Shown one piece after another: positions 48,782-59,105 of a stretch of DNA of 64,000 bases (the stretch's first letter is position 1; every line of letters begins with the position of its first letter). A model generated the notes under the pieces. That model was not told the DNA's origin and did not search any database. It saw only the letters and a list, made by a program, of their open reading frames with translations. This DNA is from Chthonobacter rhizosphaerae. Lineage in GTDB: Bacteria; Pseudomonadota; Alphaproteobacteria; Rhizobiales; Pleomorphomonadaceae. Position numbers and translations under genes: made by a program. Location: contig NZ_JACDIS010000012.1 in NCBI RefSeq assembly GCF_013839525.1, forward strand, positions 1 to 64,000, in the 5' to 3' direction.

Positions 48782-51172
48782 TCAGGTCCGCCGCAGGCGG
48801 TCGAGGAAGTTCTTCACCGCGCTGCCCAGTTCGCTCGTCTCGTTGCCGAGCACCTTGGCCGACCGGCCGAGCTCGCCGGACACCGTGGCGGTCTCCGCCA
48901 CGGCCCGGTTCACGTCGCCCATGCTGGTCGACACCGACCGGATGGCGTCGAACGATCGTCCCATGCTCTGGGTGATCTCCCGGGTGGCGGCGCTCTGCTC
49001 CTCCACGGCGGCGGCGATGCCCGCGGCGATCTCCGACACCGTCCCGATCACCTGCGAGATCGACCCCACCGACTGCACCGCCGCGCCGGTCGCCGACTGG
49101 ATCTCCTGCACCTGCACGATGATCTCGTCGGTCGCCCGCGCCGTCTGCTCGGCGAGGGTCTTCACCTCCGTGGCGACCACCGCGAATCCCCGTCCGGCGT
49201 CGCCGGCCCGCGCGGCTTCGATCGTGGCGTTGAGGGCGAGCAGGTTGGTCTGGGCGGCGATGTCGCTGATCAGCGACACGACGCTGCCGATCTTGCGCGC
49301 GGACTCCGCGAGGCCCCGGATGATCCGGTCCGATTCCGCCACCTGGGTGACGGCGCCGGAGGTCACGTCCCGCGCGGTGACCACCTGCCGGCCGATCTCG
49401 GAGATGGACGACACCATCTCCTCGGAGGCCGCCGCCACGGCCTCCACGCCGCTGGTCGCGGCCTCCGCCGCCGTGTTCACCGAGGCGGACTGGCGGCTCG
49501 ACGCCGCCGTGGACTTGTCGAGCACGTCGGCCTTGCCGGCGACGGCGAAGGACGTCTCGGTCAGGCTGTCGATCACGCTCTTCACCCGCGCCTGGAAGTC
49601 GTCGGCGAGCGCGGCGCGCTCCGTCTCGTCGATCCAGGCGACGAGGGCCGCCGTCACCGTGCCGTCGCGGCCCCTCACCGGCGAGAACTGCAGGGCGAAG
49701 CGGGCCGAGCGCAGGCGGAGCCGCACCGTGCCCGAAAGGGGCGCGCCGCCGGAGAAGCGGGCGTCCTCCTGGGCGAGGTCCGGGTGCAGCGCCGCCACGC
49801 GGCCACCCACGATCTCGGCCGGCAGCGCTTCCCGGTGGGGCGCGATCGCCAGGTCGAAGGCCCGGTTCGTGTAGGTCACCGTGCCGCCCCGGATCGTGTC
49901 CACCAGCATGATCGGCAGCGGCATCTCGTCCACGATCTGCCGCAGCTTGAACGCCTCCAGAACCTCGCCGCGCAAGGCCGTATAGGCCCGGGCCATGTCG
50001 CCGATCTCGTCCGCCCTGTTCTGGAACGGCAGGTCCTCCGCCGTCCCGGAGGCGAGCCCGGTGAGGGTCGCGGCCGTCCGGCTGATGGGCGTCGCGAACA
50101 GATGGCCGATGGCGAGGCCGAGCCCGGTGACGCCCAGAACCACGAAGCCGACCGCCGCGGAGACCTCCCGCTCCATGGCGTCGAACACCGGATAGGCGCT
50201 CTTCAGGGGGATGCGCACGAGGATGGTCCAGCCGAGCCCCGGATAGTCGTAGGCGCCGTCCGAGCGGACGTGGGAGATCTGGATGGGCGCGCCGGTCTCC
50301 GGGTCGTCGTTCGAGATCGTGCCGCGGTTCGGCAGGTCGGAAAGCCGGAAGCCGCTCTCCTCCGCGATGCTCTGCTTCAGGATCACGTCCGGGTCGTGCG
50401 TGTAGTCCGTGATCGGCTCGCCGCCGCGGGTCTCCATGTCCACGAGCATCAACCCGTCCTGGTTGACCACCTCCACGTGGGTCATGTCGTACTTCTCGGC
50501 GAACTTGGCGCTGAACGACTGGACGATCTGGTCCACCAGGCGGAAGTCGGCGAAGTTCGCCCATACGCCCACGACGGCCCCGGTCTCGTCCCGCACCGGC
50601 GCGGAATAGACGATCACCATGCCGTCGTCGCCGTAGAGGCGCGCCACCTCCGGGTCGAACACGGGTTGCTGCACGGCGGTGCCGGTCAGGCCGCCGGTTC
50701 CCTCCAGGAACCGTCCCGCCATGGCGTCCCTGAACCAGGCGGCGTCCGCGAACGACCGACCGTAGAAGGTGGCGGTCGGGATCGGGCGTTCGGAAGCGTC
50801 GCGGCTGTTGACCGCGAGGACGTTGCCCTGGGTGTCCACCAGGAGCACCAGCCGGTAGATCCCGTAGAGGTGCATGTAGCCGTTCATGGCGGCCACCAGC
50901 GGATTGGTCTCCTGCGGATTGCGGTGGTTGGCCGCGAGCCGGGCCGCCTCGTTGAGCCCGAAGGCCTGCGCGTCGCCGTAGCGCTCGAAAAGGTTGCGGT
51001 CGATCGTGTCTCCGATGGCCTCGGCGATCTCCAGGTTGGTCTGGTCCAGCGCGGCCTCCAGCATGGGACGGTGATGCAACTGGAAAACCATCAGCGCCAC
51101 GACGCCCGACATCAGCGTCACCCCGGCGAACATCGCCGCGATCTTGTGCGCCAGTTTCAACTTCAGTCCCAT
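48782..51172 (-). CDS. Methyl-accepting chemotaxis protein with periplasmic Cache sensor
   Basis: A 796-residue transmembrane receptor. TM1 lies at residues about 9-29 ([21 protein letters not shown]) and TM2 near 337-356 ([20 protein letters not shown]). The periplasmic part (about 30-335) resembles a double-Cache sensor ([37 protein letters not shown]). It is followed by HAMP, a PAS-like segment (about 440-530), and a signalling domain (about 540-790) with the tip [42 protein letters not shown]. Its ligand is unknown. Upstream lies an AT-rich stretch with a probable CtrA box. Confidence 0.93.
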   Translation of the reverse strand: MGLKLKLAHKIAAMFAGVTLMSGVVALMVFQLHHRPMLEAALDQTNLEIAEAIGDTIDRNLFERYGDAQAFGLNEAARLAANHRNPQETNPLVAAMNGYMHLYGIYRLVLLVDTQGNVLAVNSRDASERPIPTATFYGRSFADAAWFRDAMAGRFLEGTGGLTGTAVQQPVFDPEVARLYGDDGMVIVYSAPVRDETGAVVGVWANFADFRLVDQIVQSFSAKFAEKYDMTHVEVVNQDGLMLVDMETRGGEPITDYTHDPDVILKQSIAEESGFRLSDLPNRGTISNDDPETGAPIQISHVRSDGAYDYPGLGWTILVRIPLKSAYPVFDAMEREVSAAVGFVVLGVTGLGLAIGHLFATPISRTAATLTGLASGTAEDLPFQNRADEIGDMARAYTALRGEVLEAFKLRQIVDEMPLPIMLVDTIRGGTVTYTNRAFDLAIAPHREALPAEIVGGRVAALHPDLAQEDARFSGGAPLSGTVRLRLRSARFALQFSPVRGRDGTVTAALVAWIDETERAALADDFQARVKSVIDSLTETSFAVAGKADVLDKSTAASSRQSASVNTAAEAATSGVEAVAAASEEMVSSISEIGRQVVTARDVTSGAVTQVAESDRIIRGLAESARKIGSVVSLISDIAAQTNLLALNATIEAARAGDAGRGFAVVATEVKTLAEQTARATDEIIVQVQEIQSATGAAVQSVGSISQVIGTVSEIAAGIAAAVEEQSAATREITQSMGRSFDAIRSVSTSMGDVNRAVAETATVSGELGRSAKVLGNETSELGSAVKNFLDRLRRT

Positions 51173-51235
51173 GCCCCACCTCCCGTTCGGCTCGGTGCCC
51201 GAGCCTGACGGGAAGTATTGTAGAGACTGAAATGG

Positions 51236-51250
51236 TTAATACATGGTTAT
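51236..51250. promoter_or_regulatory. Near-consensus CtrA box upstream of the Cache chemoreceptor gene
   Basis: TTAATACATGGTTAT reads TTAA-N7-TTAT, seven of eight consensus bases, 64-78 bases upstream of the chemoreceptor start. It also forms a direct repeat ATGGTTA with an 11-base period. The surroundings are AT-rich, unlike the rest of the window. Confidence 0.5.
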
Positions 51251-51377
51251 TCTTGAAACAGTGTACCAAACATCAGACAAATAAGCGGCATCCATTACTG
51301 ACCGAATCTGGAAATTCTCATGCATGCCGTTCGCATATAGATTGTCGTTGCACGCTCGCCCGACGTTGGGGGTTTTG

Positions 51378-53033
51378 TCAGATCTCGGTGCGCCTCAGCA
51401 GGTAGTCGAGCCCGCCGACCCGGTACCAGCGCAGGCCGTAGGGCTCCATCAGCACCCGGAAGGCCTCGCCCTTCTCAACCTCACGGTGGTCGTGGCCGAG
51501 GAGGTCGATGAGCGGCGCGCCGTCGCGCCCGGTCCGGAAGGCGATCTCCCGGGGGGAGTTGGACAGATTGTGCAGGAACAGCACGCTGTTGTTGCGCCAG
51601 TCGTAGCGCAGGGCCAGCACCTCCGGGGTGCCGGTGTCGAGCGCCGTGTGGGCGCCCCAGGCCACCTCCGGCATCTCCTTGCGCATCCGGATCAGCCGCT
51701 CCAGCCAGTTGAGAAGGCTGTCCGCGTCCCGGCGCTGGTCCGCGGCGTTGAGGTAGCGGTATCCGTACGGCCCGTCGGCGATCACCGGCATCACCGGCTT
51801 GTCCGACTTTGTGAACCCGCCCTGCGGCTCGTCCGACCACTGCATCGGCGTGCGCGCGCAATAGCGCTCCGGCAGGGACAGGTCGTCGCCCATGCCGATC
51901 TCGTCGCCGTAGCGCACCACCGGCACGCCCGGCAGGGTGAACATCAGCGAGTAGGCGAGCTTCAGCCGCCGCAGGTCCCCGTCCATCATGGGCGCCAGGC
52001 GTCGGCGGATGCCGCGGTGATAGAGCTGGTGCGTCTCCTCCGGGCCGAAGGCCGCGAACACCTGCTCGCGCTCCTCCTCGCCGAGGCGCCCGAGGTCCAG
52101 TTCGTCGTGGTTGCGCAGGTGCAGGCCCCACTGGGCCCCGTCCGGCAGATGGCGCGTGTCGTCGAGCGCCTTGACGATGGGCTCGGCCCGCTCCTGGGCG
52201 AGCGCCAGAAAGAGCTGCTGGTTGACGTGGAAATTGAACATCATCTGCAGCCGGTCGCCGTCGTCGCCGAAGTAGTTGATGTTCTCCTCCGGCGTCACGT
52301 TCGCTTCCGCGAGCACGATGCTGTCGCCCTGGCGCCACTGGATGAACTGGCGGAACAGCCGCAGCATCCCGAACTGCTGCTTCGGCTCGGTCACCGCCGC
52401 GCCCTTCTCGGCGATCACGAACGGCACCGCGTCCATGCGGAAGCCGGACACGCCGAGCTGCAGCCAGAAGCCCATGATCTTCAGGATTTCGGCCTGCACG
52501 TGCGGATTGGCCGTGTTGAGGTCCGGCTGGTGCTCGTAGAACCGGTGGAAGTAGTATTCTCCCGCCTTCGCGTCGCGGGTCCAGGTGGTCTTCTGGACGC
52601 CCGGGAAGACCATGCCCTCGTCCGCGTTCGCCGGTTTCTTCTTCGACCAGACGTACCAGTCGCGGTAGGGTGATTTCGGGTCCGACCGGGCCGACTGGAA
52701 CCACGGATGCTGGTCGGACGTGTGGTTCACTACGAGGTCGATGATCACGCGCATGCCGCGCTGCTTGGCGCCGTGGGCGAACTCCACGAAGTCGCCGAGC
52801 GTGCCGTAGCGCGGGTCCACGTCGTAATAGTCCGTCACGTCGTAGCCGTCGTCCTTGCCGGGCGAGGGCTGGAACGGCATCAGCCAGATGGCCGTGATGC
52901 CGAGGCCGTGCAGATAGTCCAGCCGCCGGGTGAGCCCTTCGAAATCGCCCACCCCGTCCCCGTTGGAGTCCATGAAGGTCTCCACCGACAGGCAGTAGAA
53001 GACGGCGTTCTTGTACCAGAGGTCCTCGATCAT
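51378..53033 (-). CDS. GH13 alpha-glucosyltransferase, trehalose-synthase-like
   Basis: A 551-residue (alpha/beta)8 enzyme of glycoside hydrolase family 13. It opens WYKNAVFYCLSVETFMDSNGDGVGDFEGLTRRLDYL like trehalose synthases (maltose alpha-D-glucosyltransferase). Catalytic residues are Asp201 (GFRMDAVPF), Glu243 (IVLAEANVTPEE) and Asp310 (LRNHDELDL), with His104 (DLVVNHTSD). Length matches stand-alone TreS without the fused maltokinase domain. TreS interconverts maltose and trehalose, or feeds a glycogen route; the related glucanotransferase and alpha-amylase subfamilies cannot be fully excluded. No glg or mak genes lie nearby. It is transcribed alone. Confidence 0.83.
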   Translation of the reverse strand: MIEDLWYKNAVFYCLSVETFMDSNGDGVGDFEGLTRRLDYLHGLGITAIWLMPFQPSPGKDDGYDVTDYYDVDPRYGTLGDFVEFAHGAKQRGMRVIIDLVVNHTSDQHPWFQSARSDPKSPYRDWYVWSKKKPANADEGMVFPGVQKTTWTRDAKAGEYYFHRFYEHQPDLNTANPHVQAEILKIMGFWLQLGVSGFRMDAVPFVIAEKGAAVTEPKQQFGMLRLFRQFIQWRQGDSIVLAEANVTPEENINYFGDDGDRLQMMFNFHVNQQLFLALAQERAEPIVKALDDTRHLPDGAQWGLHLRNHDELDLGRLGEEEREQVFAAFGPEETHQLYHRGIRRRLAPMMDGDLRRLKLAYSLMFTLPGVPVVRYGDEIGMGDDLSLPERYCARTPMQWSDEPQGGFTKSDKPVMPVIADGPYGYRYLNAADQRRDADSLLNWLERLIRMRKEMPEVAWGAHTALDTGTPEVLALRYDWRNNSVLFLHNLSNSPREIAFRTGRDGAPLIDLLGHDHREVEKGEAFRVLMEPYGLRWYRVGGLDYLLRRTEI

Positions 53034-53161
53034 CCGGGCAGGTCCCGTTCTTCAGGGAGTATGATGTCCAAGGTCGAACGCGACCGGCGCGGGATCGTTC
53101 TCTCATGGACGCCGCCCGGCCGGTCGTGTGGAGCCGTCGCCGCCGACGAGAAGGATCGCCC

Positions 53162-54067
53162 GTGACGCCAGAGGACCAGCCTCCCGCGAAGATCCGCCGC
53201 CTCGTGGTGGTCGGGTTGGTGCTCGTCGGCCTCGCCGGCGTCTGGTTCGCCGTCGGCAAGCTCGGCCTGATGCCCGACGTGTCCGACGAGGGCGCCGTCC
53301 GCCGCTGGGTGGAGGAGAAGGGCGCCCTCGGTCCGATTCTCGTCATCGTCGTCGAGGCGTTGGCGGTGGTGCTGGCGCCTGTCCCGAGCGCCCCGATCGC
53401 GGTCGCGGCCGGTGCCGTCTTCGGCCCGCTCTGGGGCACGGTCTACACGGTGGCCGGCGCCGAACTCGGCTCCATCGCGGCCTTCCTGATCGCCCGCACC
53501 CTCGGCCGCGACACCGTGCGCCGGCTCGTGCCGAAGGGCGGATTCTTCGAGCGCCTGGAGAAGGGGGAATCGCAGGGCTGGCTGATGGCGGTTGTGTTCG
53601 CCTCGCGCCTCGTCCCCTTCCTGTCCTTCGACGCGGTCAGCTACGCGGCCGGCCTCACGCCGCTCGCCTTCTGGCGCTTCGCGGTCGCGACCCTCGCGGG
53701 CGTCGTGCCGGTCGCCTTCGCGCTCAACTACGCCGGCGCGGAGCTGATCGCCTCAAATCCCTGGATCGCGGCCGCGCTCCTCATCGTCCTCGCGGCGACG
53801 AGCGCGGCCCCGTTCGTGGTCGGCGCCTTTCGGCGCCGGCGCGGGTCACTTCCGGACGATCACCCAGATCGCGTGGATGATGCCCGGGATGTAGCCGAGG
53901 ATCGTCAGGAGGATGTTCAGCCAGAAGTGCAGGCCGATGCCCACCTGCAGGAACACGCCGAGCGGCGGCAGCAGGATGGCGATGAGGATGCGAAGGATGT
54001 CCATCAGAAAACTCCGGTTGGTTCGCCAGGACAACGCGGCAGGCGGTCCGTGCGATCCCATCCTTGA
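53162..54067 (+). CDS. TVP38/TMEM64 (DedA-like) membrane protein with an antisense-encoded tail
   Basis: A 301-residue protein if read to its stop. The GTG at 53162 follows GAGAAGGA; an ATG at 53105 would add 19 residues. Residues about 15-230 are a TVP38/VTT domain with several hydrophobic helices, the APSAPIAVAAGAVFG-like segment (APVPSAPIAVAAGAVFGPLWGTVYTVAGAELGSIAAFLIAR) and FASRLVPFLSFDAVSYAAG. This family is thought to move lipids between leaflets. The last roughly 70 residues are highly charged (DDHPDRVDDARDVAEDRQED and on) and begin where the opposite-strand Pmp3 gene ends, so they are probably an antisense by-product. Confidence 0.8.
   Translation: MTPEDQPPAKIRRLVVVGLVLVGLAGVWFAVGKLGLMPDVSDEGAVRRWVEEKGALGPILVIVVEALAVVLAPVPSAPIAVAAGAVFGPLWGTVYTVAGAELGSIAAFLIARTLGRDTVRRLVPKGGFFERLEKGESQGWLMAVVFASRLVPFLSFDAVSYAAGLTPLAFWRFAVATLAGVVPVAFALNYAGAELIASNPWIAAALLIVLAATSAAPFVVGAFRRRRGSLPDDHPDRVDDARDVAEDRQEDVQPEVQADAHLQEHAERRQQDGDEDAKDVHQKTPVGSPGQRGRRSVRSHP
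53846..54004 (-). CDS. Pmp3/YqaE family small membrane peptide
   Basis: A 52-residue hydrophobic peptide with two transmembrane segments: DILRILIAILLPPLGVFLQVG (residues about 2-22) and WLNILLTILGYIPGIIHAIWVIV (about 28-50). The LPPLGVFLQVGIG and LTILGYIPGIIHAIW pieces are diagnostic of Pmp3/YqaE, associated with membrane potential and stress. The start at 54004 follows GGAG at a normal distance; an in-frame ATG at 54085 would add polar residues. The gene lies wholly antisense to the 3' end of the TVP38 gene. Confidence 0.9.
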   Translation of the reverse strand: MDILRILIAILLPPLGVFLQVGIGLHFWLNILLTILGYIPGIIHAIWVIVRK

Positions 54068-54081
54068 TGTCGTGCCCGCGC

Positions 54082-54822
54082 TCACGCTTTTGAAGCCCGC
54101 GCCGCCATGGCGCGTCGTTCGGCCGCCAGAAGCCCGTCGTGGATGAGCACGGCGGTCACGCCCACCACCAGACCGCCCTGGAGCACGAAGGCCGTGTTGC
54201 CCGACGTCAGCCCCGCGATGATCACCTCGCCGAGACCGCGCGCCGCCACCGTGGAGCCGATCGTCGCCGTCCCGATGCTGACCACCACCGAATAGCGCAC
54301 GCCGGCCAGGATCACCGGCAAGGCGAGCGGCAGTTCCACCTCGACCAGCCGCTGTCGGCCGGTCAGCCCCATGCCGCGCGCGCTGTCGAGAACCGCCGCC
54401 GGCACCTGCCGCAGGCCCGCCAGCGTGTTCTCGAAGATCGGCAGCAGGCCGTAGAGGAAGAGCGCGATCAGGGTCGGGGCGGTTCCGAAGCCGACCGCCG
54501 GAACGGCGAGCGCCAGCACCGCCACCGGCGGAAAGGTCTGGCCCACGTTCACGATGGCGCGGGAGAGCGGCAGGAAGTCGGCTCCCGCCGGGCGGCTGAC
54601 GAAGATGCCGAGCCCCACCGCCACCACGGTCGCGGCCAGCGAAGCCACGGCCACCGTGCCGAGGTGCGCGATCGTCAGCTGCAGGAGGCTCGCCTGCCGG
54701 TAGATCGCCGGCGCGCCGTTCTCCGTCAACGGCGCGAACACCGGCTCGAACCAGTCCGGCGCCGCCAGGAAGGCCGCCAGCAGCGCCACCAGGGCTAGCC
54801 TCAGGGCCGTCGCGACCCGCAT
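54082..54822 (-). CDS. yehW: Osmoprotectant ABC transporter permease (YehW-like)
   Basis: A 246-residue inner-membrane permease. Its start at 54822 overlaps the ATPase stop (TGATG). The N-terminus (MRVATALRLALVALLAAFLAA) is a membrane helix, and the EAA-type loop GLTGRQRLVEVELPLALPVILAGVR contacts the ATPase. QASLLQLTIAHLGTVAVASLAATVVAVGLG and NVGQTFPPVAVLAL match the OpuBB/YehW group of glycine-betaine-type transporters. Third gene of a YehY-YehX-YehW set. Substrate is unproven. Confidence 0.85.
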   Translation of the reverse strand: MRVATALRLALVALLAAFLAAPDWFEPVFAPLTENGAPAIYRQASLLQLTIAHLGTVAVASLAATVVAVGLGIFVSRPAGADFLPLSRAIVNVGQTFPPVAVLALAVPAVGFGTAPTLIALFLYGLLPIFENTLAGLRQVPAAVLDSARGMGLTGRQRLVEVELPLALPVILAGVRYSVVVSIGTATIGSTVAARGLGEVIIAGLTSGNTAFVLQGGLVVGVTAVLIHDGLLAAERRAMAARASKA

Positions 54823-55757
54823 CAGCCGACCCGCCCCGACGCGAGCACCGCGTCGAGGGTCACCCGGCCGAGCGGGCGGCCGCTCGCGTCCGCCACCGGC
54901 AGCGCCCGCGCGCCGCTCCACAGAAGCGCCGACAGGGCGTCCCGCAGGCTCGCCGTCTCGGGCAGCGGCGGCCCGTCCGCCGGCCCCGGCGAGACCACGC
55001 TGCCGACGGGCCGGACCGAGAGGAGCTTCAACGCCCGGTCGTTCGTGCCGGTCAGGCGCGACACGAAGGCGTCCGCCGGCCGGGTCAGCAGGTCGGCGGG
55101 CGTCCCCACCTGCCGCACGCGCCCGTCCGCCATCACGGCCACCCGATGGCCCAGCCGGAACGCCTCGTCCATGTCGTGGGTGACGAGCACCACGGTGGTG
55201 CCCAGCCGCCGCTGCACCGCCAGGAGATCCTCCTGCGCCTTGTCGCGGATGATGGGATCGAGCGCCCCGAATGGTTCGTCCATCAGGAGCACCGCCGGGT
55301 CGGCCGCCAGCGCCCGCGCCACGCCCACCCGCTGCTGCTCGCCGCCCGAAAGCTGGTGCGGATACTTGTCGCGAAAGAGCCCGGGCTCCAGCGCGAACGC
55401 CGCCAGAAGCGCGTCGATCCGCTCGTCGACCCGGTCCTTCTCCCACTTCAGGAGCCGCGGCACGGTGGCGATGTTCTCCGCCACGGTCCGGTGCGGAAAC
55501 AGGCCGTGCCCCTGGATCGCGTAGCCGATGCCGCGCCGCAGGTCGTGCTCCGGCAGGCCGGCCGTGTCCCGTCCGTCGATCAGGATGCGGCCTTTGGTCG
55601 GCGCCACCAGCCGGTTGATCATCCTCAGGAGCGTGGACTTGCCCGAGCCGGACGTGCCCACGATCACCATGATGGTGCCGCGCTCCACCGTCAGGCTCAC
55701 GTCGTCCACCACGGCGGCGTCGCCGTAGCGCTTGGTCACGTGGTCGAGTTCGATCAT
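54822..55757 (-). CDS. yehX: Osmoprotectant ABC transporter ATP-binding protein (YehX-like)
   Basis: A 311-residue ATPase. Walker A GTSGSGKS lies at about residues 34-41, the signature LSGGEQQRVGVARALAADP near 135-153 and Walker B VLLMDEPFGALDPI follows. The order MIELDHVTKRYGDAAVVDDVSLTV and the C-terminal CBS-like segment (LRDALSALLWSGARALPVADASGRPLGRVTLDAVL) match the OpuA/YehX group, in which CBS domains can sense ionic strength. The ATG at 55757 overlaps the upstream permease stop by four bases. Confidence 0.88.
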   Translation of the reverse strand: MIELDHVTKRYGDAAVVDDVSLTVERGTIMVIVGTSGSGKSTLLRMINRLVAPTKGRILIDGRDTAGLPEHDLRRGIGYAIQGHGLFPHRTVAENIATVPRLLKWEKDRVDERIDALLAAFALEPGLFRDKYPHQLSGGEQQRVGVARALAADPAVLLMDEPFGALDPIIRDKAQEDLLAVQRRLGTTVVLVTHDMDEAFRLGHRVAVMADGRVRQVGTPADLLTRPADAFVSRLTGTNDRALKLLSVRPVGSVVSPGPADGPPLPETASLRDALSALLWSGARALPVADASGRPLGRVTLDAVLASGRVG

Positions 55758-56920
55758 GCGGGGCGTCTCCGGGCCGCCTCGGCGGCTGCGTCGAGGATCA
55801 CGGCGGACGCGAAGGCGAGGGCGATGGTCGGCACGGCCCCGAGGAGCACCAGGTCCATGGCCGTCTGGCCGATGCCCTGGAACACGAAGGTGCCGAAGCC
55901 GCCGCCGCCGATCAGCGCCGCCACCGTGGCAAGGCCGATGTTCTGAACGAGAACGATCCGGATGCCGGTGAGGATCACCGGGAAGGCGAGGGGCAGTTCC
56001 ACCCGCGTCAGCAGCTGGCGGTCCGTCAGCCCCATGCCGCGCCCTGCGTCCGTCACGGCCGCCGGCACGTCGGCGAGCCCGACGGCCGTGTTCGCCACCA
56101 CGGGCAGCAGGGCATAGAGAAAGAGCGCCAGGAGCGCCGGGGCGAGGCCGATGCCGCGGATGCCGAGGTCGTGCGCCAGCGGCAGGGCCGCCGCCAGTGC
56201 GCCGAGCGGCGCCATCAGGATGCCGAACAGCGCCATGCTCGGGATGGTCTGGATCAGCGTCAGCGTGGGCATCAGCGCCTGCCGGAGCCGCGCCGACCGG
56301 TGGCAGAGGATGCCGAGCGGCAGCCCCATCGCGATGGCCGCCGCCAGCGACCCGACCGCCAGCACCCCGTGGCGCGCCGCCTCGCGCCAGAACACGTCCG
56401 CCCGGGCCGCGTATTCGCGCATGAAGGAAAGGTCCGCCCAGGCCCCGGAGGCCAGCAGCGCCGCCGTCGCGCCGGCCGCGATCACGAGCGCGCCGATCCG
56501 GCCGGCCGGCCGCAGGCTCATCCGGGCGAGCGCGTCGGTGGCGGCGAGCAGCGACACCGCCGCCAGGAGCCAGAAGGCACCGCCGGGCGACACCCGCCCG
56601 TAGCGGTCGCCCTCGGGCGTCAGCCCGTCGGCGGCGACGCCCACCGCCAGGCAGACGGCGGCGAGCGCCGCCCCCGCCACCGCCAGCCGGACCCCCGGCC
56701 GCCGGTCCAAGATCGTGAGCACGCCCGCCAACAGGAGGACGGCCGCGACCGGCCATCCCGCCGCGCCCGGCAGGGCCGCGACGAGGCCTAATGGCTCGCC
56801 GGCCACGATCCGATTCGGCTTGGCGATCACGAAGGGCAGGAGGACCGCCGCGAGGGCTCCGATCCCCGCCAGAAGCGCGCCGAGGCGGTCGATGCGGCGC
56901 TGATCGTCTCTGTCTCGCAT
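55754..56920 (-). CDS. yehY: Osmoprotectant ABC transporter permease (YehY-like)
   Basis: A 388-residue permease, longer than YehW because of an N-terminal membrane extension of about 150 residues with several helices (LGALLAGIGALAAVLLPFVIA; WPVAAVLLLAGVLTIL; AVAGAALAAVCLAVGVAA). The C-terminal core has LTLIQTIPSMALFGILMAPLGAL, GRGMGLTDRQLLTRVELPLAFPVILTGIRI (EAA loop) and LVQNIGLATVAALIGGGGFG. This architecture matches YehY (about 385 residues). It is the first gene of the three-gene unit. The usual binding protein gene, yehZ/osmF, is absent from the region. Confidence 0.88.
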   Translation of the reverse strand: MRDRDDQRRIDRLGALLAGIGALAAVLLPFVIAKPNRIVAGEPLGLVAALPGAAGWPVAAVLLLAGVLTILDRRPGVRLAVAGAALAAVCLAVGVAADGLTPEGDRYGRVSPGGAFWLLAAVSLLAATDALARMSLRPAGRIGALVIAAGATAALLASGAWADLSFMREYAARADVFWREAARHGVLAVGSLAAAIAMGLPLGILCHRSARLRQALMPTLTLIQTIPSMALFGILMAPLGALAAALPLAHDLGIRGIGLAPALLALFLYALLPVVANTAVGLADVPAAVTDAGRGMGLTDRQLLTRVELPLAFPVILTGIRIVLVQNIGLATVAALIGGGGFGTFVFQGIGQTAMDLVLLGAVPTIALAFASAVILDAAAEAARRRPA

Positions 56921-57015
56921 CAGGCCTCGTCGTCGTTGTGGCGCGCCGGCTGTGGTTCAACGGCCAAGCCCCCGGTCCGGTTTCGGCGATCGGCGTCCAG
57001 ACAAGTCAAATCCGG

Positions 57016-57040
57016 TCCAGTCCAGTCCAGTCCAGTCCAG
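57016..57040. repeat. Pentanucleotide tandem repeat (TCCAG, five copies)
   Basis: Five perfect TCCAG units run from 57016 to 57040, then TCTGG. It lies 95 bases upstream of the YehY-like gene, in the divergent promoter region. A 5-bp unit changes spacing by half a helical turn per copy. Confidence 0.85.
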
Positions 57041-57214
57041 TCTGGCGGCGCCGCCGCCCCCGCGCCACCGGCTTTTTTCGATGCACCGCCGCCGTGACCG
57101 GAGACGTCAGCAGAGTGCCACCGGCGGCGGGGATCCGGTGCCGGATCCGTCCCGCGGCCGCACAGCCTCACTATGCATCACATCTATATGAGATTAGATA
57201 TGACATTACGCCGA

Positions 57215-57233
57215 AACCGAATTGGACGGTTAT
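57215..57233. promoter_or_regulatory. Candidate regulator site upstream of the dehydratase gene
   Basis: AACCGAATTGGACGGTT is an inverted repeat (AACCG-N7-CGGTT) at 57215-57231. Its right part, ATTGGACGGTTAT, differs by one base from a sequence in the gbpR-chvE region. The site lies about 70 bases upstream of the dehydratase start. A GbpR-type LysR protein encoded two kilobases away is the obvious candidate (inference). Confidence 0.5.
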
Positions 57234-57301
57234 AGCTCAGCCGTCGTACCGTTTCGGCCGACGAGGGCCGTGACGTTGCGCGGCTGGTAAGGGAACGGGT
57301 C

Positions 57302-59026
<1,725 letters not shown>

Positions 59027-59105
59027 GGGGAGGTAAGGCGGAAGAGGCGCGGCTGGCCCGCATGCTCCGGACCCGTGCCGGCCGGGGCGGCGCGACGCCC
59101 GGCCC

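Larger units (their letters stand above)
56921..57301. other. Divergent region between the YehYXW-like unit and the dehydratase gene
   Basis: About 380 bases without a supported gene. It holds a pentanucleotide repeat (57016-57040), an AT-rich stretch with the inverted repeat ATCTA-N8-TAGAT near 57182-57199, and a candidate regulator site at 57215-57233. The divergent promoters of both units must lie here. Confidence 0.6.

Noticed and set aside
47003-51269. Very long open frames on both strands (about 1,400 and 1,340 codons).
   Set aside because: They overlap the peptidase, dehydrogenase and chemoreceptor genes in other frames, consist of low-complexity Arg/Gly/His/Ala sequence and have no domain; they are G+C-driven shadows.
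54082-55446. A 454-codon frame including the YehW-like permease.
   Set aside because: Its first 208 codons read the ATPase gene in the wrong frame; the real permease starts at 54822, where TGATG overlaps the ATPase stop.
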